From positions 1-24,975 of the forward strand of contig JACQCJ010000025.1 of the NCBI GenBank assembly GCA_016201685.1: a stretch of DNA of 24,975 nt. The letters are read 5' to 3'. Made by a program: the position numbers and the translations under genes. The stretch comes from Candidatus Peregrinibacteria bacterium. Its GTDB lineage: Bacteria > Patescibacteriota > Gracilibacteria > Peribacterales > Peribacteraceae. The notes beneath the pieces were generated by a model. The model saw only the letters and a list, made by a program, of their open reading frames with translations, did not search any database and had not been told where the DNA came from. Positions 21,694 through 24,975 of the stretch are shown here, piece by piece (the stretch's first letter is position 1; the number at the start of each line of letters is the position of its first letter).

Positions 21694-22020
21694 CTATCGA
21701 TCCCCCGAAATGTAGATCTCCCTCATTCCCGGCCGCTCGAAGAGTTCCAGGAATCGGAGAACTGCGTAGCCGACGATGCCGTACACGGCGATGGCAAGCA
21801 CCGTTGTCCAGTCGATGAAGAACCCGAAGAGCGGTGAGGGCAGGAAGATTCCGACGAAGGGAGCGACCATCCGATCCGTGTAGTGATAGATCTGCGCGAT
21901 GATGACGTTGTCGCGGCCGATAGCGAACATTTTGAGAACGAGTCGCGCGCAGAGAACACCCTCGAAGATGCGAAGGAGGTACGAGAGCACGCGGATGACG
22001 ATCGGCGGGAGGAAGCGCAT
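21694..22020 (-). CDS. YggT family membrane protein
   Basis: 108 residues. Hydrophobic segments: IVIRVLSYLLRIFEGVLCARLVL, FVGIFLPSPLFGFFIDWTTVLAI and VYGIVGYAVLRFL. The shape, size and APFVGIFLP/…DWTTVLAIAVYGIV pattern fit YggT-type proteins, which are linked to osmotic shock resistance or cell-division/envelope biology. TAGACT sits exactly six bases before the ATG, which indicates its own promoter and a leaderless message. Confidence 0.8.
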   Translation of the reverse strand: MRFLPPIVIRVLSYLLRIFEGVLCARLVLKMFAIGRDNVIIAQIYHYTDRMVAPFVGIFLPSPLFGFFIDWTTVLAIAVYGIVGYAVLRFLELFERPGMREIYISGDR

Positions 22021-22026
22021 GAGCAG

Positions 22027-22032
22027 AGTCTA
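22027..22032 (-). promoter_or_regulatory. -10-like TAGACT before yggT
   Basis: On the minus strand: TAGACT, CTGCTC, ATG (22020). Confidence 0.5.
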
Positions 22033-22106
22033 TTTTCGTCCCCGCTGCCGCGTCAACTCATGATCTTCGATACTAGAGACCTTTGACTGGCGTTCACAGC
22101 GATCAG

Positions 22107-22601
22107 CTACGGAGCGAAGTGAACGGGAATCTGCACCAGATCCTGCTGCGAGCCGTCGCGAGGGGAGAAATCGAACAAGTCGATGGTGCCATCCTTCACC
22201 GCAGAAGGCGTGAGGCGAACCGGAATGCGGAATGCCCCGAACTGTCCCGCAGCCGAACTCTTGGCAAAAGCCGTGCCCTCCGTGAGGATCGAACCGTCTG
22301 CGCCGCGGATTCGGTAATTGAACTGGCTCTCAAACACTCTCGCCTGCCCCCGGATCGTGAAGGACCACCCCACCGTCTGGCCGGAAGCTGGAGAGGTGAC
22401 CAGAATGTTTCCCTTTGTGAAAAATTGTGTCCCGAGCGAAGAGGAAAACGATGCCGTTCCCGGCGACGAGGATGGATCGGTCTCGTTGCGGGGAAGGTGG
22501 ATCATGCGTCCAAAAACGATCACGAAGAGAACAGCGGCGATGGACGCAACGACGATACTGCCGCGAGCATCGGGGGCCGATTGATGATGACGGGGCAACA
22601 T
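22107..22601 (-). CDS. Membrane-anchored Gmad2-domain protein
   Basis: 164 residues. One membrane anchor near the start (IVVASIAAVLFVIVFGRM), a Ser-rich linker, then an immunoglobulin-like Gmad2 domain: GNILVTSPASGQTVGWSFTI, RGQARVFESQFNYRIR, DGSILTEGTAFAK, FGAFRIPVRL and DLFDFSPRDGSQQDLVQIPV. Gmad2 domains occur in spore-germination GerM-like and other surface proteins; in a non-sporing organism it is probably an envelope binding domain. The ATG lies nine bases after the stop of the DUF1761-like gene, so the two form an operon. Confidence 0.8.
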   Translation of the reverse strand: MLPRHHQSAPDARGSIVVASIAAVLFVIVFGRMIHLPRNETDPSSSPGTASFSSSLGTQFFTKGNILVTSPASGQTVGWSFTIRGQARVFESQFNYRIRGADGSILTEGTAFAKSSAAGQFGAFRIPVRLTPSAVKDGTIDLFDFSPRDGSQQDLVQIPVHFAP

Positions 22602-22610
22602 CGTAGAGAC

Positions 22611-23015
22611 TCACTTCCAGAGAACGAGGACGATCGCCATGAGGAGGACATTCACCAGATCGTAGACGGCATAGAAGAGCCAGAGCGTGAGCGATCGGCC
22701 GTCGAACATGAAATGCATCAGCTTGACCGCCGCGATGAAGCCGAGCCAGAGCCAGAAGGTAGCGAGCATCTCCATGCGCGCCGTATCGGCATGGGCCCAC
22801 GCGAGCACTTCCGCGATGACGCACGCGGTGACGAAATTGCAGAGAACCGCGACGAGCATCGCCACGGGCGGGCTTTTGCCCTGATCCATCTTCACGCCGG
22901 AGAGCCTGATCCACAGCGGCCCGAACCCGAATGGGGAGAACCAGGCGATGCCGATGAGCATGCTGACGATGGTGGCGAGGAGCGCGCCGACCAGATTGAT
23001 GGGGACGAGGAGCAT
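22611..23015 (-). CDS. DUF1761-like membrane protein
   Basis: 134 residues with four predicted membrane helices. It starts MLLVPINLVGALLATIVSML and has IGIAWFSPFGFGPLWIRLSG (the GxxWYxPxFGxxW-type family motif), then VAVLCNFVTACVIAEVLAWA, FWLWLGFIAAVKLMHF and YAVYDLVNVLLMAIVLVLW. Function unknown. An ATG 12 codons further up (23051) is possible; the hydrophobic helix and the family start favour 23015. TATGCT lies about 30 bases before the ATG. Confidence 0.7.
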   Translation of the reverse strand: MLLVPINLVGALLATIVSMLIGIAWFSPFGFGPLWIRLSGVKMDQGKSPPVAMLVAVLCNFVTACVIAEVLAWAHADTARMEMLATFWLWLGFIAAVKLMHFMFDGRSLTLWLFYAVYDLVNVLLMAIVLVLWK

Positions 23016-23258
23016 ACGAGAAATGGAAAAGGTGCCGATAGCATAGCGCATTCAGGTGGGCATTCTTGCGCAATTCATGCATCGAAAAATCAATGCCAAA
23101 TCTTGGCAAGCACACTTCGTAAGACGGAACGGAGAATGTCGTCGTACGGTGCAAACGACAACACCTTTGGTTGGCAGGGCTGGCTCCGGGGCGCCAGCTC
23201 TGTCGTATGTGATGGATCATCTCGTCTCAACCCTCTTCGTTTGATACTCTCCAGTCAT
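23016..23258. other. Intergenic region upstream of tRNA-Pro
   Basis: No gene seen. It holds an imperfect hairpin near 23170-23200 (AGGGCTGGC/GCCAGCTCT with one G-T pair) and TGATACT at 23242-23248, probably the -10 of tRNA-Pro ten bases upstream of its first base. On the minus strand it also contains the TATGCT-like -10 of the DUF1761-like gene. Confidence 0.4.
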
Positions 23259-23335
23259 CGGGACGTAGCTCAGTTGGCTAGAGCGTACGGTTCGGGACCG
23301 TAAGGTCGCTGGTTCGAGTCCAGTCGTCCCGACCA
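23259..23335 (+). tRNA. tRNA-Pro (anticodon CGG)
   Basis: Acceptor CGGGACG pairs with CGTCCCG; discriminator A and an encoded CCA follow. The D-arm is GCTCAGTTGGCTAGAGC, and the anticodon stem TACGG/CCGTA has loop TTCGGGA with anticodon CGG (Pro, CCG codons). The T-arm is GCTGG/CCAGT around TTCGAGT. Its last seven bases are the start of a 78-bp inverted repeat that brackets a recombinase remnant. Confidence 0.97.
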
Positions 23336-23406
23336 GTTCAGAAATGCAGCGCGGTTTACAAGGGCAGCCCACCCGCGGCGTGGCTCCCAGCGCAGCGCGT
23401 TCCCTT
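23329..23406 (+). repeat. Left arm of a perfect 78-bp inverted repeat
   Basis: Reverse complement of 24457-24534 without a mismatch. It begins inside the tRNA-Pro 3' end (CCGACCA) and covers the end of the recombinase reading frame. Confidence 0.95.
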
Positions 23407-23410
23407 TCAA

Positions 23411-23434
23411 AAGAAAGTTCGAGCCTACGTTCCT
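23411..23434 (+). repeat. 24-bp inverted repeat, recombinase C-terminal codons
   Basis: Reverse complement of 24665-24688. On the minus strand it encodes RNVGSNFL. Confidence 0.9.
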
Positions 23435-24258
23435 AAGAAATGTTGGATACTCTTCCGGCTTTCCCGAGGAAAGCAGCATTTTGGCGTCCCTGCTTCGCAA
23501 AATGATCTCTCTCATCGGTTCGGCTCCTCCAACTTCTTCTCAATCCCTTGCTTCTCCACCTTGAGATGCTGAACCGCTGCCCGATTCTGTGACTTGTCCT
23601 CTGCCTTCTCCGTATTGAGCCTCCTCAGCATATTCTCTGCCCAGTCATCGGGCAGCGAGACCTGTTCGACGATCCTTCGCACCTCCTCAAGCAGTGACTC
23701 CTCCCGCAGATACTTCTTCTCCTTGCACGGCCCCTTCTTTTTGGTGCAGCGATAATAGTGATGGCCTTTCTGCTTCTCCGCTGTAATCGCACAGCCACAC
23801 GAAGCGCAGTGCATGAAGCCGATGAAGGGGTACTCATGCTTTCTCTTACGCTGTTTCTTCGCTCTGCCTGCCATCACCCGCTGCACCTCGTCGAACAGGT
23901 CTTTCCTGACGATTGGCTCGAAGCATCCGGGGAAAAACTCCCCGTGAATACGCATCATCCCGTAGTAGATATGGTTCTGGAGAAGTTTTTGTATATCCCG
24001 CGCTTCACGTTCTCGGAGAGATTATCAACGTAGTATTTCGACTGTGAGAATGCGATGGAGAGCATGAATTTCCCTTGCGGTGTGTTCTCAAAGGTCATCG
24101 TCGGGAATTTGAGATCCTTGAGTTTGGCCGTATCCAGCATGTGGATGATGCGCCCTCCGTCCACGGAGTTCCTTGCGAGCCTGTCTGGATGCCACGCCAA
24201 AATGCCCTCGGCTTCTCCTCTAGCGAGAGTATCCAACATTTCACCGAACACGGTTCGG

Positions 24259-24279
24259 CCGGGTTCTTTGGCAGTTTTT
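24259..24279 (+). repeat. 21-bp inverted repeat, recombinase N-terminal codons
   Basis: Reverse complement of 24644-24664. On the minus strand it encodes KTAKEPG in the recombinase. Confidence 0.9.
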
Positions 24280-24422
24280 GCCTCCTCGAAGGAGGCGACG
24301 ATTTCCAGTCGTTCTTTTGCTGCGAATTCTCGAAGCTCAGCAATCTGAGCTTCGATGGAAAGAGCTTGTCTCTCTTCACTCTCTGATGATTTCCGAGCGT
24401 AGAGGACGTACTTCATGGCGAG

Positions 24423-24428
24423 ATGGTA
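24423..24428 (-). promoter_or_regulatory. -10-like TACCAT before the recombinase
   Basis: On the minus strand: TACCAT, CTCGCC, ATG (24416). Confidence 0.4.
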
Positions 24429-24429
24429 G

Positions 24430-24451
24430 CAAAAAAGTTTGCGGTTGGCGC
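24430..24451 (+). repeat. 22-bp inverted repeat upstream of the recombinase
   Basis: Reverse complement of 24716-24737. It is part of the recombinase 5' flank. Confidence 0.9.
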
Positions 24452-24456
24452 ATGAC

Positions 24457-24534
24457 AAGGGAACGCGCTGCGCTGGGAGCCACGCCGCGGGTGGGCTGCC
24501 CTTGTAAACCGCGCTGCATTTCTGAACTGGTCGG
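24457..24534 (+). repeat. Right arm of the perfect 78-bp inverted repeat
   Basis: Pairs with 23329-23406. It carries a second copy, on the opposite strand, of the recombinase 3' end and the tRNA-Pro 3' terminal CCGACCA. Confidence 0.95.
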
Positions 24535-24562
24535 CATTATACGAAAAAATCCGAACGGAGCT

Positions 24563-24610
24563 GTGCGGCGGCGCCTGACCCCCCCACCCCTACACCAGGC
24601 GCCGCCGCAC
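24563..24610. other. GC-rich 14-bp hairpin with 20-base C-rich loop
   Basis: GTGCGGCGGCGCCT (24563-24576) pairs perfectly with AGGCGCCGCCGCAC (24597-24610). It sits between two blocks of recombinase-derived scraps. It could be an element end, a terminator or a recombination site. Confidence 0.8.
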
Positions 24611-24643
24611 GTTTTGGGGCTGCCAGGCCTCCGGCCGTTTCGG

Positions 24644-24688
24644 AAAAACTGCCAAAGAACCCGGAGGAACGTAGGCTCGAACTTTCTT
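24644..24688 (+). repeat. Fused fragments of a second recombinase copy
   Basis: 21 bp from the recombinase N-terminal region (24644-24664) are joined directly to 24 bp from its C-terminal region (24665-24688), in the orientation opposite to the main copy. It is what an internally deleted second copy would leave behind. Confidence 0.75.
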
Positions 24689-24715
24689 GTTTACCATGAG
24701 CGTGTCGAATGGGGC

Positions 24716-24737
24716 GCGCCAACCGCAAACTTTTTTG
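24716..24737 (+). repeat. 22-bp inverted repeat, right copy
   Basis: Pairs with 24430-24451. It lies just before the methyltransferase-like fragment. Confidence 0.9.
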
Positions 24738-24759
24738 TGACACAGACACGCCAAAAAGC

Positions 24760-24765
24760 TACAAT
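24760..24765 (+). promoter_or_regulatory. -10-like TACAAT upstream of 24773
   Basis: TACAAT, seven bases, then ATG (24773): one base longer than the usual spacing in this window. Confidence 0.35.
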
Positions 24766-24772
24766 TCGACCA

Positions 24773-24856
24773 ATGCACCTTACCGACAATGAGAAACGGG
24801 ATATTGCGAAGTATATCGAGGTGGGGAAACCCCTAGTCTTCTCCCATACAAGATGA
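24773..24856 (+). pseudogene. Truncated start of a DNA methyltransferase-like gene
   Basis: 27 codons: MHLTDNEKRDIAKYIEVGKP, then a switch to unrelated residues and TGA. The opening (LT-x-x-E-K-R-D-I-x-K-x-I-E-x-G-K-P-L) resembles, in my memory, the N-terminus of type III-like adenine-specific DNA methylases of CPR bacteria, in which GKPLP-x-x-Y-R-F-L-L-F follows. Homology stops after KPL, exactly where the 35-bp spaced palindromic repeats begin. This suggests truncation by whatever brought the repeats. Confidence 0.4.
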
Positions 24857-24930
24857 GCATAAAGCGTACACCACATTCTCATGCAAATGAGCATGAATAA
24901 AGATGGCTGATTATCATGCGAGATGAGCAT
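24845..24930 (+). repeat. Three palindromic repeats with ~35-bp spacing (window end)
   Basis: CAT(A/G)C followed by (A/G)ATGAGCAT occurs at 24845-24860, 24880-24894 and 24915-24930. The CAT starts are exactly 35 bp apart. The second copy is a near-palindrome (TCATGC…GCATGA). A degenerate fourth copy may lie near 24953. The array may continue beyond the window. Confidence 0.6.
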
Positions 24931-24975
24931 GGAAAGGAGGCAGAACGCCGCTCATTTCCGTGAGCCGTTTTTACA

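Larger units (their letters stand above)
23270..24416 (-). pseudogene. Large serine recombinase, internally deleted and frameshifted
   Basis: Serine recombinases cut and rejoin att sites through a Ser-phosphate. The N-terminal part starts MKYVLYARKSSESEERQALS (catalytic Ser in the RKSSE motif) and has LAWHPDRLARNSVDGG and FSQSKYYVDNLSENVKRGI. There about 100 residues of the recombinase domain are missing. The frame then shifts, and the next piece begins KLLQNHIYYGMMRIHGEFFP, followed by a Cys4 zinc ribbon (MHCASCGC … YYRCTKKKGPC) and a coiled-coil. A second deletion/shift at 23512-23515 leads to a last piece, PEEYPTFLRNVGSNFLLKGN, that runs into the tRNA-Pro 3' end. At least two breaks make it inactive. 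TACCAT six bases before ATG 24416 is its -10. Confidence 0.85.

Noticed and set aside
22083..23303. 406-codon plus-strand frame opposite the Gmad2 and DUF1761-like genes
   Set aside because: Shadow rich in Glu, Arg, Asp and His; it even runs into tRNA-Pro. The minus-strand genes have recognisable domains.
23329..24534. Intact integrative element at tRNA-Pro with direct att repeats
   Set aside because: The repeats are inverted, not direct, and the recombinase has lost part of its DNA-binding domain and has frame breaks.
24845..24930. Short CRISPR array
   Set aside because: Repeats are imperfect and the intervals (~19 bp) too short for spacers; no cas gene is visible.

Overview
The window looks like chromosomal DNA of a small-genome candidate-phylum bacterium (Patescibacteria/CPR). 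Peribacteria or a related Peregrinibacteria-like lineage is my best guess, from protein style rather than any search. Reasons: GC-rich, tightly packed genes; a Mur ligase whose P-loop starts near residue 44; a stand-alone riboflavin kinase; few Shine-Dalgarno sequences; short dispersed repeats inside genes; and a recombinase next to a tRNA. Genes end normally at TGA, TAA and TAG, so I see no recoding.

Layout. 1-2.4 kb: a transketolase whose two halves lie in different frames, joined at a 7-bp tandem repeat. 2.4-4.4 kb: two small toxin cassettes. The first is an antitoxin plus a PIN toxin carrying a nonsense codon. The second is a Fic enzyme with an overlooked 58-aa VbhA-like antitoxin on the opposite strand. 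Each cassette is bracketed by a direct repeat that copies the 3' end of the neighbouring housekeeping gene (transketolase, GHKL ATPase). 4.4-9.5 kb: GHKL ATPase, PIF1-like helicase, an unrecognised protein, a CcbP-like acidic protein and a KOW-like protein. 9.6 kb: tRNA-Ser(TGA). 10-13.8 kb: S-layer-homology protein, coiled-coil protein, riboflavin kinase, MurE-like ligase and a helical protein. 13.9-16.8 kb: a 33-aa membrane peptide, RNase HII, Lgt and TsaD. 16.8-21.5 kb, minus strand: a probable cell-envelope operon lemA > TPM protein > lipoprotein > PKD-repeat membrane protein > 30-aa membrane peptide. 21.7-23 kb: YggT, a Gmad2-domain protein and a DUF1761-like protein. 23.26 kb: tRNA-Pro(CGG), followed by a decayed serine recombinase with perfect 78-bp inverted repeats, recombinase scraps, a truncated methyltransferase-like start and palindromic repeats running to the window end.

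How the parts fit. Lgt would lipidate the lipoprotein at 20.0 kb. The LemA/TPM/PKD/SLH/YggT set points to envelope work. TsaD and the tRNAs serve translation. Transketolase, riboflavin kinase and the Mur ligase are core metabolism. The tRNA-Pro side is a mobile-element graveyard.

Cross-cutting signals: (1) at nine genes a -10-like hexamer (mostly TATACT-like) sits exactly six bases before the ATG, and the same spacing occurs before the tRNA-Ser 5' end, which suggests leaderless transcripts; (2) tandem repeats with a strict 7-bp period occur at five loci, inside genes and in promoters; (3) two toxin cassettes show the same gene-3'-end duplication. I consider these three the best candidates for something not previously described.
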